From contig NZ_CP017675.1 of NCBI RefSeq assembly GCF_001870225.1, positions 2,289,517 through 2,348,570 of the forward strand: 59,054 nucleotides of DNA. The letters are read 5' to 3'. A program made the position numbers and the translations under genes. Below, in pieces: positions 1-9,108 of this stretch (the stretch's first letter is position 1; each line of letters starts with the position of its first letter). The notes under the pieces were generated by a model. That model did no database searches and was not told the origin of the DNA. It worked only from the letters and a program-made list of their open reading frames with translations. Source of the DNA: Gloeomargarita lithophora Alchichica-D10 (GTDB taxonomy: Bacteria; Cyanobacteriota; Cyanobacteriia; Gloeomargaritales; Gloeomargaritaceae).

Positions 1-500
1 TGTCGGTTAATGTTTCCTCAAAACCCAGGTTCAATTCCTCATCCAATGCGCTCAAATCGCTTAATTCTGTGGCTTCAAAAGATGCAAATGATTCGCTAAA
101 TTCCGTGGTTGCCAACGATTCAAAATCAAATTCACCCAAATCCCCGCCCGATTCACCGCTGAAATCTAAAGCCGGAATTTCAGCTAATGTTTCCTCAAAA
201 CCCAGGTTCAATTCCTCATCCAATGCGCTCAAATCGCTTAATTCTGTGGCTTCAAAAGATGCAAATGATTCGCTAAATTCCGTGGTTGCCAACGATTCAA
301 AATCAAATTCACCTAAATCCCCGTCCGATTCACCGCTGAAATCTAAAGCCGGAATGTCGGTTAATGTTTCCTCAAAACCCAGGTTCAATGCCTCATCCGC
401 TGCACTCAAATCGCTTAATTCTGTGGCTTCAAAGGATGCAAATGATTCGCCCAATTCCGTGGTTGCCAACGACTCAAAATCAAACTCACCCAAATCAGCA
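1..500. repeat. 177-bp tandem repeat inside the CheA-like gene
   Basis: The same 177-base unit starts at 1, 178 and 355. The first two copies are nearly identical, and the third begins to diverge after about base 380. The unit is exactly 59 codons, so the frame is kept. Each encoded unit is acidic and contains EFDFESLATTEFSESFASF and ELSDLSALDEELNLGFEETL. The array runs off the left edge, so the total copy number is unknown. Confidence 0.9.
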
Positions 501-1423
501 CCAACCTCAAATCCAGGTGCATCCAGACCGGGAAAAGGCTCCAACTCAGACAAGGCTGCCAGTGCCAGGGCTTCCCCATCCACCCCAGCACCCAAAAAGT
601 CAAAGGCTTCCGGGTCACTCGCCATGGACTCCTCATCCCCCAAGGCAAATAAATCCGCCAGGGCACCCAAATCTTCAACGGTTTGTTCACCGCCGGGGGA
701 CTCCGCCGCCGCCGCTGAAAATTCGCCACCCCCCTCTTCAGGAGCCAGGGAAAATAATTCCGCCAGGGAAGCCAACTCCTGCGGTGTATTGGTCGGTACC
801 ACGGACACATCCGCCACCGCTTCGGGAACCACCGCCTGGGCATCCAGACTGGCAAACAATTCCACTAAATTAAGCTCCTCATCCGCTGCGACCACCCCAT
901 CGGATAGCACATCCATCCCCACGGGCACTTCCACACCCAAGAGTTCCCCATCGGGCAGGGTGGCATCCCAAGCGGCCATCATCCCCTCCCCCTGCACCAA
1001 AATTTGTAACAAGGCTTCCAGTTGGATAAAAACCGGTTCATGGTCAATCACCACCTGCTGTCCCAGCTCAAAGGGAATCACCCCCTCTCGCTCTAAATGC
1101 GTGACTAACCCCTCCAAAGCCCCCAGCCCTTGCCCAAACAGTGCCACCACCTCAGGACTAGGACTTACCTGCCGCTCCACCCCCTGATCCCGCAGAATTT
1201 TCAGACCATCCTCCAACCGGAGTGCCACCTGTTGCAGGGCCGGCAAACCCAACATGGCCGCTCCCCCTTTGATGGAATGGGCAGCCCGGAACCAATCACT
1301 GACCTGATCGGGATCCCCCAAGGGCTGCGCCATCGCCACCACCGCCTGATGAAGGGTAGCCAGATGCTCTTGGGCTTCCTGTAGGAAATATCCCAGAATC
1401 CGTTTTTGTTGCTCGGCATCCAT
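1..1423 (-). CDS. CheA-like (PilL-type) histidine kinase, N-terminal part, cut by left edge
   Basis: About 474 codons are visible; the 3' end lies outside the window. The ATG at 1423 is preceded by a GGAG ribosome site. Residues 1 to about 110 form a histidine phosphotransfer domain with the signature AAHSIKGGAAML, placing the phospho-accepting His at residue 49. A long acidic, low-complexity region rich in Ala, Glu, Asp and Leu follows. From about residue 310 it becomes a tandem repeat of 59 residues that is still running at the window edge. The kinase, CheW-like and receiver domains expected of the family would lie beyond the edge. In known cyanobacterial taxis clusters this protein takes signals from the methyl-accepting protein through the CheW adaptor and phosphorylates the CheY-like regulators that bias type IV pilus motility. 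Gene order with its three upstream neighbours supports that role. Confidence 0.85.
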   Translation of the reverse strand, partial: MDAEQQKRILGYFLQEAQEHLATLHQAVVAMAQPLGDPDQVSDWFRAAHSIKGGAAMLGLPALQQVALRLEDGLKILRDQGVERQVSPSPEVVALFGQGLGALEGLVTHLEREGVIPFELGQQVVIDHEPVFIQLEALLQILVQGEGMMAAWDATLPDGELLGVEVPVGMDVLSDGVVAADEELNLVELFASLDAQAVVPEAVADVSVVPTNTPQELASLAELFSLAPEEGGGEFSAAAAESPGGEQTVEDLGALADLFALGDEESMASDPEAFDFLGAGVDGEALALAALSELEPFPGLDAPGFEVGADLGEFDFESLATTELGESFASFEATELSDLSAADEALNLGFEETLTDIPALDFSGESDGDLGEFDFESLATTEFSESFASFEATELSDLSALDEELNLGFEETLAEIPALDFSGESGGDLGEFDFESLATTEFSESFASFEATELSDLSALDEELNLGFEETLTD

Positions 1424-1443
1424 GGCTTAACTCTCCTATAGGC

Positions 1444-3738
1444 TTAAAGGGGTTCGGTCGTACCTAAACGGAACCGTTCCACCGAGGACTGCAAACCTCG
1501 GGACACTTCAGCAAGATTCTGGAGCGACACGGAAACCCGTTGGGATTCCTGGGAGGTTTCCTGGGCGGTCAATTCCACCGACTGCATCACCTGGGTCACG
1601 TTCCGGGATACCTCGGTCTGCCGCACCGTATCCGCCGTAATAGATTGCACCAAAGTATCAATCTGTCGCGACACCTGAATAATTTCCTCCAAAGAGCGTT
1701 TGGCCTGCTCCGCCACCCGTGTCCCCCGAATCACCTCCTGGGTGCCTTCTTCCATAGCGGTCATCACCAGGCCAGTCTCACTCTGAATCTGCAACACGAT
1801 TTGCTCAATTTCCTTGGAAGAACGACTGGTACGATCCGCCAACTGCCGCACCTCGTCCGCCACAATCGCAAACCCCCGACCCGCTTCCCCCGCCTTGGCC
1901 GCCTCAATACTAGCATTGAGAGCCAACAGGTTCGTCCGCTGGGCAATCTGACCAATGGCATTCACGATCTTGTTAATCTCCTGGGAGGACTCCGCCAACC
2001 GCTTCACCTTGCGGGTGGTTTCCGCCACCGACTCCCGGATGCTCTGAATCCCGGACACGGTCTGATCCACCGCTTCCCCACCCCGTAGGGCGGTTTCGGA
2101 GGCTTTGCGTGCCACCTCGGCGGCTTCCCGGGCACTTTCGGCCACCCGTTGAATCGAATCGGTCATCATTTGCACCGAGTTCAAGGTACCCGCCAATTCC
2201 TGGGCTTGACGCAGGGCATTGGAGGACAATTCCCGCGCAAAAAACTCACTGTCCGTTGCCCCCCGTCCCACCTGCAAGGACGAAGTTTTCACCTGTTGCA
2301 CAATCTGGCGGATGTTTTGAATGATCAGGTTAAACGAGTCGGCTACGGCTCCCAAAATATCCGCCGATACCTCGGCTTGTACGGTCAAGTCCCCCCGTGC
2401 CGCCCCTTCCACGTCATCCAGCAGCCGGATCACCTGCCGTTGTAAATCCTCTCGGGAACGCTCCACTTCTTCCGCCTTGTCCTGCAATTCTTTGAATCGC
2501 TCCCGAATTTGGGTCAGCATCTGGTTAAAGGCACCGGCGGCTTCGGTAAAATCATCCTGGCCGACCACGCTCAAGGAAGACTGAAATTCCCCCCGCCCCA
2601 AGGCTTCGCAACTCAAGCGCAACTCTTCGGAAAACTGACGCACCCGTTGGGATTTCACCCCACCCCCCGCACCCCCTAGGGCAACGGCGGCTCCCCCCCC
2701 CAGCACAGCGGCCAAAACCGCACCCAAGGGTTTCGGTACCGCAAAAGCCGCTCCCCCAGCCAAGACCGCCACCACTACCCCAGTGAGTACGGACTTGGGC
2801 AAGCCCCCCGCCGCCGGTTTACGCATCGGTGCCATGGGTACCACCACATTGGGGGTCGGTGCCGGGCTGTTTTTCAAACTGGGGCGAGTCGCCGGGGATG
2901 CAACCGGGGGTGCCACATTCAGAGCATCCGTATTTTCCAACCGGGAACGGGGGGTTCCCCCGGTCAGTGGGTCATCATCAAAAGCAGATGGGGTGGGTTG
3001 AAAGCTAAATAAACCCGGTTCCGCCGCCGGTTCTGCCCAACTGGGGCTACTCTGGCGACTCCCCAAATCCATCAGCAGGGTATCCCCCTGGTCTAAGGCC
3101 GCCGTCTCCGGGTCATCCTGCCCAAAATCGTCTGACTCATCGGGAAAGGAAGGGATACCTGGGAAAGAAGACCCCATAATCAGGGTGTGATCCCCCCCCC
3201 CATGAGCGGCCGCCGATTCCTCTGCCAACAGGTCTTCCGGGGTCGCAAAGGGGTTAAAGGCAGTTTCTGGCTCCGAACTTTCGGCATCCTCAAAGGGATT
3301 CGCCGCCGCCGTAAAGGGATTATTGGCTGCAGACGGCTCGGCAAATACCCAGGTTTCCGGCGGGGAACCCCCCCCCTCATCCAAATCCCCCAGGGCAAAG
3401 GGGTTGTCTCCCCCACCCCCATTCATGCTAATCGGAGCGGTAAAGTCCTCCTCCACCGGCTGACTGGCCAAATACTGATTGACATCGCTGATGCCATTCT
3501 GGGCATATTCCACCAGTTCTGGGTCATCGGTCAACACCAAAACCCGTTGGTATTGTTCCCGCGCCTGGGCATAATCCTGGGAACATAGATAAATATGCCC
3601 CCGCAGGAGATGCAGATTGGGCATTTCATCGTACTGCCGGAGCAGGGTATCGGCAATTGTGGCCGCCTCAGCATAATCACCCGTGACATAGGCACTGGTG
3701 GCACGCTCATAATCACTGAGATAATTACTGGTTGCCAT
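1444..3738 (-). CDS. pilJ: Methyl-accepting chemotaxis protein (PilJ-like)
   Basis: This 764-residue transducer has TPR-like repeats at residues 1-90 and a long acidic linker rich in Gly, Pro and Asn (about 95-300). A pair of hydrophobic Gly/Ala-rich stretches follows near 315-355, consistent with membrane insertion. HAMP-like helices come next, and then a classic signalling hairpin near 600-630 ([20 protein letters not shown]). The ATG at 3738 has an AAGGAG ribosome site. It lies between the cheW-like and cheA-like genes on the same strand, so it is the likely receptor for pilus-based taxis. The N-terminal TPR region replaces the periplasmic ligand domain of enteric receptors, which points to a cytoplasmic input. 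The symbol rests on family and context. Confidence 0.85.
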   Translation of the reverse strand: MATSNYLSDYERATSAYVTGDYAEAATIADTLLRQYDEMPNLHLLRGHIYLCSQDYAQAREQYQRVLVLTDDPELVEYAQNGISDVNQYLASQPVEEDFTAPISMNGGGGDNPFALGDLDEGGGSPPETWVFAEPSAANNPFTAAANPFEDAESSEPETAFNPFATPEDLLAEESAAAHGGGDHTLIMGSSFPGIPSFPDESDDFGQDDPETAALDQGDTLLMDLGSRQSSPSWAEPAAEPGLFSFQPTPSAFDDDPLTGGTPRSRLENTDALNVAPPVASPATRPSLKNSPAPTPNVVVPMAPMRKPAAGGLPKSVLTGVVVAVLAGGAAFAVPKPLGAVLAAVLGGGAAVALGGAGGGVKSQRVRQFSEELRLSCEALGRGEFQSSLSVVGQDDFTEAAGAFNQMLTQIRERFKELQDKAEEVERSREDLQRQVIRLLDDVEGAARGDLTVQAEVSADILGAVADSFNLIIQNIRQIVQQVKTSSLQVGRGATDSEFFARELSSNALRQAQELAGTLNSVQMMTDSIQRVAESAREAAEVARKASETALRGGEAVDQTVSGIQSIRESVAETTRKVKRLAESSQEINKIVNAIGQIAQRTNLLALNASIEAAKAGEAGRGFAIVADEVRQLADRTSRSSKEIEQIVLQIQSETGLVMTAMEEGTQEVIRGTRVAEQAKRSLEEIIQVSRQIDTLVQSITADTVRQTEVSRNVTQVMQSVELTAQETSQESQRVSVSLQNLAEVSRGLQSSVERFRLGTTEPL

Positions 3739-3910
3739 TGACCCTAACTCCTTGATTAACTATCCTTGACCGATGGTCTGTGAGTGGGTTACGTGTGACT
3801 AGGGTTGAGCACTGATTGACCCATTCGTTATCCATCCTAGTTATAACCTGTGAACTCCCATTTCCTCAATCGTTCCCCCCATTTTCTTTGATTTTTATTT
3901 CTGCTCCCCC

Positions 3911-4444
3911 CTAGGCCACGGAAAACCAGAGGCGGGAATCCACCAAAGCTTTAGGCTCCAGCAACCGCATCACCGGCAGTCCCTCCCCCAAGAACCACTC
4001 CCCCTGTACCAGGAAATTTCCCTGCACCAAATCTGGACTCAAGGGCGGGCGGAGTTGGCGGGGGTCAAGGAACTCGGTACCCACCACCCGGTCAACCGCC
4101 AGACCACAGGTCACCCCCTGATCCGCCACCACAATCACGGAGATTTCTGCCCGATTGGTATTCAAAGGAGCCATCCCCAAAAACTGCCCCAAATCCCCGA
4201 CCCAAATCACCTGCCCCCGCCAGTTGTAGGCACCCATCACCACCGGCGGTACATTGGGCACAGCACTGATCCGGTCGGGGGTCATGCCCGCCACCTCCTG
4301 TACGCCCATCGCCGGTAGGACAAATTCTTCCCCCGTAGCCAAGACAAACCGCAGGTACAGTTCTCCCTGCACCCCGACACTATCCCCGGCGGGACGGTCT
4401 CCCCCCCCCTCCAGGTCAAAAAAACCAGCAGCGGCATCCAGCAT
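3911..4444 (-). CDS. pilI: CheW-like adaptor (PilI-like)
   Basis: About 177 residues with the CheW fold pattern: LRFVLATGEEFVLPAMGVQE, then NVPPVVMGAYNWRGQVIWVG, the typical CheW core phrase. It links the methyl-accepting receptor to the CheA-like kinase. A longer reading frame opens at 4528 inside the upstream cheY-like gene, but the ATG at 4444 is preferred: it lies 4 bases after the cheY-like stop and follows a GAGGAT ribosome site. A 172-base gap separates it from the receptor gene, where an internal promoter is possible but not identified. Confidence 0.85.
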   Translation of the reverse strand: MLDAAAGFFDLEGGGDRPAGDSVGVQGELYLRFVLATGEEFVLPAMGVQEVAGMTPDRISAVPNVPPVVMGAYNWRGQVIWVGDLGQFLGMAPLNTNRAEISVIVVADQGVTCGLAVDRVVGTEFLDPRQLRPPLSPDLVQGNFLVQGEWFLGEGLPVMRLLEPKALVDSRLWFSVA

Positions 4445-4448
4445 GGGA

Positions 4449-4826
4449 TTATCCTCGGGGGGTTCGCAATAAATGTCGCACGGTGCCCAACAAATCCTGG
4501 GGTTCAAAGGGTTTGACAATGTAAGCATCCGCCCCCTGTTTCAAGCCCCAATGCTTGTCAAAGGTCTCCCCTTTGGAAGAACACATCAGCACCGGCACTT
4601 GGCTGGTCTGGGGATAATCCCGCAACTGCCGCACCAGTTGATAACCATTCATCCGGGGCATGACCACATCCATCACCACCAAGTCGGGAATCTGTCCCCC
4701 CCGCACCAAATCCAAAGCCTCATCCCCATCCCCGGCGGCCATTACCCGCAAACCATCCTGCTCCAGCAGAGAAACGATCATTTCCCGCTGTGCCCTTTGG
4801 TCTTCCACCACCAACACGGTTGCCAT
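4449..4826 (-). CDS. CheY-like single-domain response regulator (PilH/TaxY type)
   Basis: A stand-alone receiver domain of 125 residues. The acidic pocket includes E8-D9, the phosphorylation site is D53 in LVVMDVVMPRMNGY, and K105 sits in the IVKPF motif. It is the first gene of the pil/tax-type cluster (cheY, cheW, receptor, cheA order), so it is probably phosphorylated by the CheA-like kinase at the left edge. The second regulator that usually precedes it in cyanobacterial clusters (PatA/PilG type) is not present here. Its start lies 49 bases after the ccmO stop on the same strand. Confidence 0.85.
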   Translation of the reverse strand: MATVLVVEDQRAQREMIVSLLEQDGLRVMAAGDGDEALDLVRGGQIPDLVVMDVVMPRMNGYQLVRQLRDYPQTSQVPVLMCSSKGETFDKHWGLKQGADAYIVKPFEPQDLLGTVRHLLRTPRG

Positions 4827-4875
4827 AACACCACCGCCCGTGAATGCCCTAATTGTACACCCTTAAATGGAAATC

Positions 4876-5634
4876 TCAACCCTCGCTGGCGGTGACTTCC
4901 ACCAGTTCTCCCACCCGTTGGGTCATCGCCAGGGGCAAGTGCAAAGGTTGCAATTCCTGCACCGGACAAATGGCCTGGGGCAAGGTATGCACCAAATCCT
5001 CCAAGGGACGGGGGATAACCATAATGGCGTGCAATTCCCCAATCCGGCTGGCCGCATCCATCCCCGCATCAATGGCAATGGTCACGTCCGCCACCCGCCC
5101 CCGCAAAACAATCGTACATAGCCCCGCCCCAATCTGGTCATAGCCCACCAGATGCACATCGGCGGCCTTGAGCATGGCATCGGCGGCACCCACCAGAGCC
5201 GGAAAACCCCGGGTTTCCAACAGTCCCACCGCCTGACCCCCCTCCGGGTCGGGGGTACCCAGGCGAGCGAGGACGGCCATGCTGGGGCTGATGGGCAAAA
5301 TCTGTTCCAAATTAGCCAAGGGGCGGGGTAACACCAAACTGGAAACCAACTGACCAAAGGTTTCTGCGGTTTCCACCCCGGCTTGCACCGCCAAGCGCAC
5401 CGAGGCAATATCCCCCCGCACCACTGCGGTACAATAACCGCCGCCGGTTTTCTCGTAGCCCACCAGATGCACCCCGGCGGATTTGAGCATCATGTCTGCC
5501 GTACCGACCATCGCCGGGAAACTTTGGGTCGCCACCAACCCCAAAGCCATAGACTGATAGGGATGGGCAGGTTGCTGGGTGCCCAAGTGCAACTGGGTCA
5601 GGGGTTGGGTCGCGGTTGAGGCAGAGTTAGGCAT
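4876..5634 (-). CDS. ccmO: Carboxysome shell protein CcmO, tandem BMC domains
   Basis: A 252-residue protein with two consecutive bacterial-microcompartment domains, about residues 31-115 and 132-218. Each begins with a GLVATQSFPAMVG or GLLETRGFPALVG phrase and continues with LVGY, a Gly-rich pore loop and VLPRP or VIPRP. Two fused BMC domains of this length identify CcmO, which builds pseudohexameric tiles of the beta-carboxysome shell around Rubisco. No other ccm gene lies in the window, in line with ccmO often standing apart from ccmKLMN. It precedes the taxis operon with a 49-base gap on the same strand, so read-through is possible. Confidence 0.9.
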   Translation of the reverse strand: MPNSASTATQPLTQLHLGTQQPAHPYQSMALGLVATQSFPAMVGTADMMLKSAGVHLVGYEKTGGGYCTAVVRGDIASVRLAVQAGVETAETFGQLVSSLVLPRPLANLEQILPISPSMAVLARLGTPDPEGGQAVGLLETRGFPALVGAADAMLKAADVHLVGYDQIGAGLCTIVLRGRVADVTIAIDAGMDAASRIGELHAIMVIPRPLEDLVHTLPQAICPVQELQPLHLPLAMTQRVGELVEVTASEG

Positions 5635-5770
5635 CAGCTAATCAGGGGATGGCTATTTCTACTGTAGCGACAAATGGGGAAAAGTATCCCCCACAGAAGG
5701 GTCTGGAATCATCAAAATCTACTTTACTTTGGTTCAGTTTATTTAATTAATCGAATTAAAAGGACACTTT

Positions 5771-5912
5771 AGGACACCTCTATTTATTTGAACTAACCAA
5801 AAATCTCATCGCTGGAATGTAGAGATTACGGAGAATCATACACCGCAGGTGCTTCTGGGGCGGGGAGTGCCCCCCTGCGACCACTGTTCAAAATTCAATT
5901 AGGATTGCTATA
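5771..5912. mobile_element. Mosaic small element: type A left end, type B right end
   Basis: Starts with AGGACACCTCTATTTATTTG (type A end), contains the GC-rich hairpin core GGGAGTGCCCCCCTGCGACC, and ends with TTAGGATTGCTATA (type B end). No coding content. Part of a 443-base gene-free stretch between ccmO and tlyA. Confidence 0.75.
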
Positions 5913-6025
5913 GCTTGCGTGGGGATGGCGCAGTGTGTTCGCAGGAGATAGCTATTTGGCGAACAGATGTTTTGGAGAACCAGTGACGGGGGCGATGCCC
6001 CTGCGACCTATTTTTAGCGGTGTCC
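5913..6025. mobile_element. Degenerate small element with type A right end
   Basis: Carries the hairpin core GGGGGCGATGCCCCTGCGAC and a decayed type A right end (TTTTTAGCGGTGTCC). The left end is not recognisable. Directly abuts the preceding element; the remaining ~50 bases before tlyA show nothing I can name. Confidence 0.55.
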
Positions 6026-6077
6026 ACATATCAATTTTTATAGAGATGTCCTCAAACCGATGGATTGGCTCAGGATT

Positions 6078-6887
6078 TCATCCATTTGCATGGGATGCGG
6101 TCACCCGGGCAACCAGAGCCACCCAGGCGCCAGGTGGGATGGGTTCAGCCCTTGTGCCTAACCATAGGAGATACTCGCAATTTCCCGCCGGGCCGGTAAG
6201 CGGAGAGCGGGTCAGCCCCTGCACCTGCCAGCCTAAACCTGCCGCACTTTCAGCCACGCTGAGAATCGCCTGCCCCTGCGCCTGGACATCCCGGACAACA
6301 CCGCCTTTGTGAATGTGCCCCCGCCCCACCTCAAATTGGGGTTTGACCAGGATCACTGCCTCCCGGGGCGGAGCTAATAACTTCCACAGTGCTGGTAAAA
6401 CCTTGGTAACAGAAATAAACGCCACATCCACCACCCCTAAATCCGGCCAGGGGTCAGGCTGTTGGTAAATTTGTTGCGGTTGCAGATAGCGTAAATTGGT
6501 GCGTTCCAGCAATCGTACCCTGGAGTCTTGGCGCAATTCCCAGGCCACCTGCCCATAGCCCACGTCCACCCCATAAACCAACCGGGCACCATTTTGTAAT
6601 AAACAATCGGTAAAGCCGCCGGTGGAAATCCCCCCATCCAGTGCCACCCGGTTGGTCACCGTCAGGTTAAACGTCCGCAGGGCATGGGCGAGCTTCTCCC
6701 CACCCCGCGAGACGTAGGGGGGACGGGCGTGCAGGGTAATGCAACTGTCAACGGGCACCAGGGTTCCGGGTTTGTCCACCACCCGTTGATTGACCTGCAC
6801 CCAACCCGCCTGGATCACCCGCTGCGCCCGTTGCCGGGTGGGGCAAAGTTCCAGGGTAACCAGCAGGGTATCCAGCCGTGCTTTCAA
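6078..6887 (-). CDS. tlyA: TlyA-family rRNA methyltransferase / putative hemolysin
   Basis: 269 residues. The N-terminal ~60 residues form an S4 RNA-binding domain (RLDTLLVTLELCPTRQRAQR), then PPYVSRGGEKLAHAL leads into an FtsJ-like SAM-dependent methyltransferase fold with ALDGGISTGGFTDCLL as the cofactor-binding loop and VVDVAFISV after it. The family methylates ribosomal RNA 2'-O positions; the hemolysin name is historical. It starts 18 bases after the apcF stop on the same strand, so the two are probably co-transcribed. Confidence 0.85.
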   Translation of the reverse strand: MKARLDTLLVTLELCPTRQRAQRVIQAGWVQVNQRVVDKPGTLVPVDSCITLHARPPYVSRGGEKLAHALRTFNLTVTNRVALDGGISTGGFTDCLLQNGARLVYGVDVGYGQVAWELRQDSRVRLLERTNLRYLQPQQIYQQPDPWPDLGVVDVAFISVTKVLPALWKLLAPPREAVILVKPQFEVGRGHIHKGGVVRDVQAQGQAILSVAESAAGLGWQVQGLTRSPLTGPAGNCEYLLWLGTRAEPIPPGAWVALVARVTASHANG

Positions 6888-6904
6888 CGGGGGTTCAGGG
6901 TGGG

Positions 6905-7411
6905 TTAAACGTCCTGTTCGCTCAAGCCTTGGGTGAGATGGTCAAAGGGTTCGCTGATAAAGTCCCCCCCAATCCCCGCCTGGGTCGCCATCGCCTGCAC
7001 CTGCTCTTTCAGGTTTTGAATCCCCCGCACCGAAGGCCCCAGGGGTACCCCCAGGGAATTGTAGGTTTCCCGCAGACCTTCTAAGACCCGCTCATCCAGC
7101 ACATCCGTATTGCCCGCCACCAACGCATAGGTGGCATAGCGCAGGAAATATTCCATATCCCGCAAGCAGGTGGCATAGCGGCGGGTGGTATAGGCATTGC
7201 CCCCCGGACGGATCAACTCGGGCTGTTCCGTAAACAGTTGGGAGGCCGCCGTGCGTACCAGATTGGCCGCATCCCCATTGATCATCTGCGCCACCTGAAT
7301 CCGGGCCATTCCCGTATCAAAATAGCTTTGCAAACGGTCAATTCCATTCCGGTCAAAGTAACGTCCGGCCACATCGTAACGGGAGATCAAACTGGTAATG
7401 GCATCTTGCAT
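6905..7411 (-). CDS. apcF: Allophycocyanin beta-18 subunit (ApcF)
   Basis: A 168-residue phycobiliprotein. The bilin-binding region reads RPGGNAYTTRRYATCLRDME, with the chromophore Cys at about residue 82, followed by YFLRYATYALVAG and RETYNSLGVPLG. The LFTEQPELIRPGG segment and the Glu-Gln-Asp-Val C-terminus fit the minor beta-18 core subunit rather than ApcB. ApcF sits in the phycobilisome core next to the linker ApcE and helps pass energy to photosystem II. It is transcribed away from glnA; about 210 bases separate the two starts and hold the glnA promoter. Confidence 0.85.
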   Translation of the reverse strand: MQDAITSLISRYDVAGRYFDRNGIDRLQSYFDTGMARIQVAQMINGDAANLVRTAASQLFTEQPELIRPGGNAYTTRRYATCLRDMEYFLRYATYALVAGNTDVLDERVLEGLRETYNSLGVPLGPSVRGIQNLKEQVQAMATQAGIGGDFISEPFDHLTQGLSEQDV

Positions 7412-7536
7412 GGCAGTACCCTGATGACTAAAAGCGGTTTTTTTTAGCAGTTCTTAGCTTACCACGGGGATTCGTCTCCACCCGCTTTCGTTGCGCTCCG
7501 TAAACATTTCTGGGGTTGGTCATTCTCCGGTGAATG

Positions 7537-7550
7537 GTATCTCAAGATAC
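7537..7550 (+). promoter_or_regulatory. NtcA binding site upstream of glnA
   Basis: GTA, eight bases (TCTCAAGA), then TAC: the exact NtcA consensus GTAN8TAC, itself a near-perfect palindrome. It lies 22 bases before a TAAGAT -10 box, the spacing of an NtcA-activated (class II) promoter. Confidence 0.9.
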
Positions 7551-7572
7551 AAACCCCCGCCCCGTAGGTCTT

Positions 7573-7578
7573 TAAGAT
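7573..7578 (+). promoter_or_regulatory. -10 box of the glnA promoter
   Basis: TAAGAT at 22 bases from the NtcA box and 44 bases from the glnA ATG. No good -35 box is visible, as expected where NtcA replaces it. Confidence 0.75.
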
Positions 7579-7621
7579 TGGCGCATTGTGGACGGAATCT
7601 GTTTTGTAGGAGCGTAAGTTC

Positions 7622-9043
7622 ATGGCGAAAACGGCGCAAGAAGTCTTGCAGATGATCCGGGATCAGAATATTGAAGTGGTGGATTTGAAGTTTGTGGATA
7701 TGCTGGGTACCTGGCAACATTGTACCTACGCCAGCGAACTGATTGATGAGGATACATTTACGATGGGGATGCCCTTTGATGGCTCGAGTATCCGGGGCTG
7801 GAAAGCGATCAACGATTCGGATATGCTCAAATGCGCCGATCCGGGGACGGCTTGGATTGACCCGTTTATGAGCACCCCCACCCTGAGCTTGATCTGTACC
7901 ATCAAAGAACCCCGGACTGGTAATCTGTATGCCCGTTGTCCCCGGGCGATTGCCCAACGGGCGTTGGATTATTTGTACAGCACCGGCATTGGGGATGTGG
8001 CCTTTTTTGGCCCGGAGGCAGAATTTTTCCTCTTTGATGATGTGCGCTTCGATCAGAAGGAACACGAGGGTTTTTACCATGTGGATTCCAGCGAAGGCCG
8101 TTGGAACACGGGCAAAAAGGAAGAAGGGGGCAACCTGGGCTACAAACCCCGCTACAAGGAGGGTTATTTCCCGGTGCCACCGATTGATTCCCAGCAGGAC
8201 ATCCGCACGGAAATGCTCTTGACGATGGGCAAGCTGGGGGTGCCGATTGAAAAGCATCACCACGAGGTCGCCACCGGCGGTCAAAATGAACTGGGGATCA
8301 AATTTGACAAGCTCATCCAGTCGGGGGACAACCTGATGACCTACAAATATGTGGTCAAAAATGTCGCCCGCAAGTGGGGCAAAACCGCTACTTTCATGCC
8401 CAAACCCCTGTTTAACGACAATGGTTCGGGGATGCACACCCACCAGTCCATCTGGAAGGACGGTCAACCCCTGTTCGCCGGGGATAAATACGCCGGTCTG
8501 AGCCAGTTGGCTCTGTGGTACATTGGCGGGTTATTGAAGCACGCTCCAGCGATTTTGGCCTTTACCAACCCCACCACCAATTCCTACAAACGGTTGGTGC
8601 CCGGTTTTGAAGCCCCGGTGAACCTGGCCTACTCCCAGGGCAACCGCTCCGCTTCAATTCGGATTCCCCTATCGGGTGCCAATCCCAAGGCCAAGCGGCT
8701 CGAATTTCGTTGTCCCGATGCGATGGCTAACCCCTATCTAGCCTTCTCCGTCATGTTTATGGCTGGGTTGGATGGGATCAAAAACCAGATTGACCCGGGT
8801 GAACCCTTGGATAAAAATATCTACGAACTCACCCCGGCGGAATTGGCGCAGGTGCCTTCTACACCCGGTTCTTTGGAAGATGCCTTGGCCGCCTTGGAAA
8901 AAGACCATGAGTTCTTGTTAGCTGGCGGGGTCTTCTCCGAGGACTTTATCGAGAACTGGATCGCCTGGAAGCTCGATAATGAGATCAATCCCATGCGCCT
9001 GCGGCCTCATCCCTACGAGTTCTCCCTCTACTACGACGGTTGA
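7622..9043 (+). CDS. glnA: Glutamine synthetase type I
   Basis: 473 residues, the normal length for GSI, which makes glutamine from glutamate, ammonia and ATP, the entry point of nitrogen. Recognisable blocks include [11 protein letters not shown], the metal-binding region [11 protein letters not shown], the ammonia/ATP region [10 protein letters not shown], and a C-terminal [23 protein letters not shown] ribosome site lies about 10 bases before the ATG. The upstream NtcA box means transcription should rise under nitrogen limitation; a terminator hairpin follows the stop. No gif inhibitor gene is visible nearby. Confidence 0.97.
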   Translation: MAKTAQEVLQMIRDQNIEVVDLKFVDMLGTWQHCTYASELIDEDTFTMGMPFDGSSIRGWKAINDSDMLKCADPGTAWIDPFMSTPTLSLICTIKEPRTGNLYARCPRAIAQRALDYLYSTGIGDVAFFGPEAEFFLFDDVRFDQKEHEGFYHVDSSEGRWNTGKKEEGGNLGYKPRYKEGYFPVPPIDSQQDIRTEMLLTMGKLGVPIEKHHHEVATGGQNELGIKFDKLIQSGDNLMTYKYVVKNVARKWGKTATFMPKPLFNDNGSGMHTHQSIWKDGQPLFAGDKYAGLSQLALWYIGGLLKHAPAILAFTNPTTNSYKRLVPGFEAPVNLAYSQGNRSASIRIPLSGANPKAKRLEFRCPDAMANPYLAFSVMFMAGLDGIKNQIDPGEPLDKNIYELTPAELAQVPSTPGSLEDALAALEKDHEFLLAGGVFSEDFIENWIAWKLDNEINPMRLRPHPYEFSLYYDG

Positions 9044-9080
9044 TGCGCTCTTGATGTTTTGAACTTCCAAAATGGATGTG

Positions 9081-9108
9081 AGCCTCCGCCGATGGGTGGG
9101 GGCTTTTT
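9081..9108 (+). terminator. Rho-independent terminator after glnA
   Basis: AGCCTCCGCC, loop GATG, then GGTGGGGGCT pair over ten base pairs (two G-U), followed by five T. It lies 37 bases after the glnA stop and just before the end of the convergent adhesin gene. Confidence 0.85.

Noticed and set aside
69-1187. Long plus-strand frame rich in Ser, Asn and Lys opposite the CheA-like gene
   Set aside because: It is the antisense of the 177-bp repeat gene; the minus strand has a ribosome site, an Hpt domain and proper neighbours.
7520-8467. 315-residue minus-strand frame inside glnA
   Set aside because: Entirely antisense to an unmistakable glutamine synthetase; no family features and no ribosome site.
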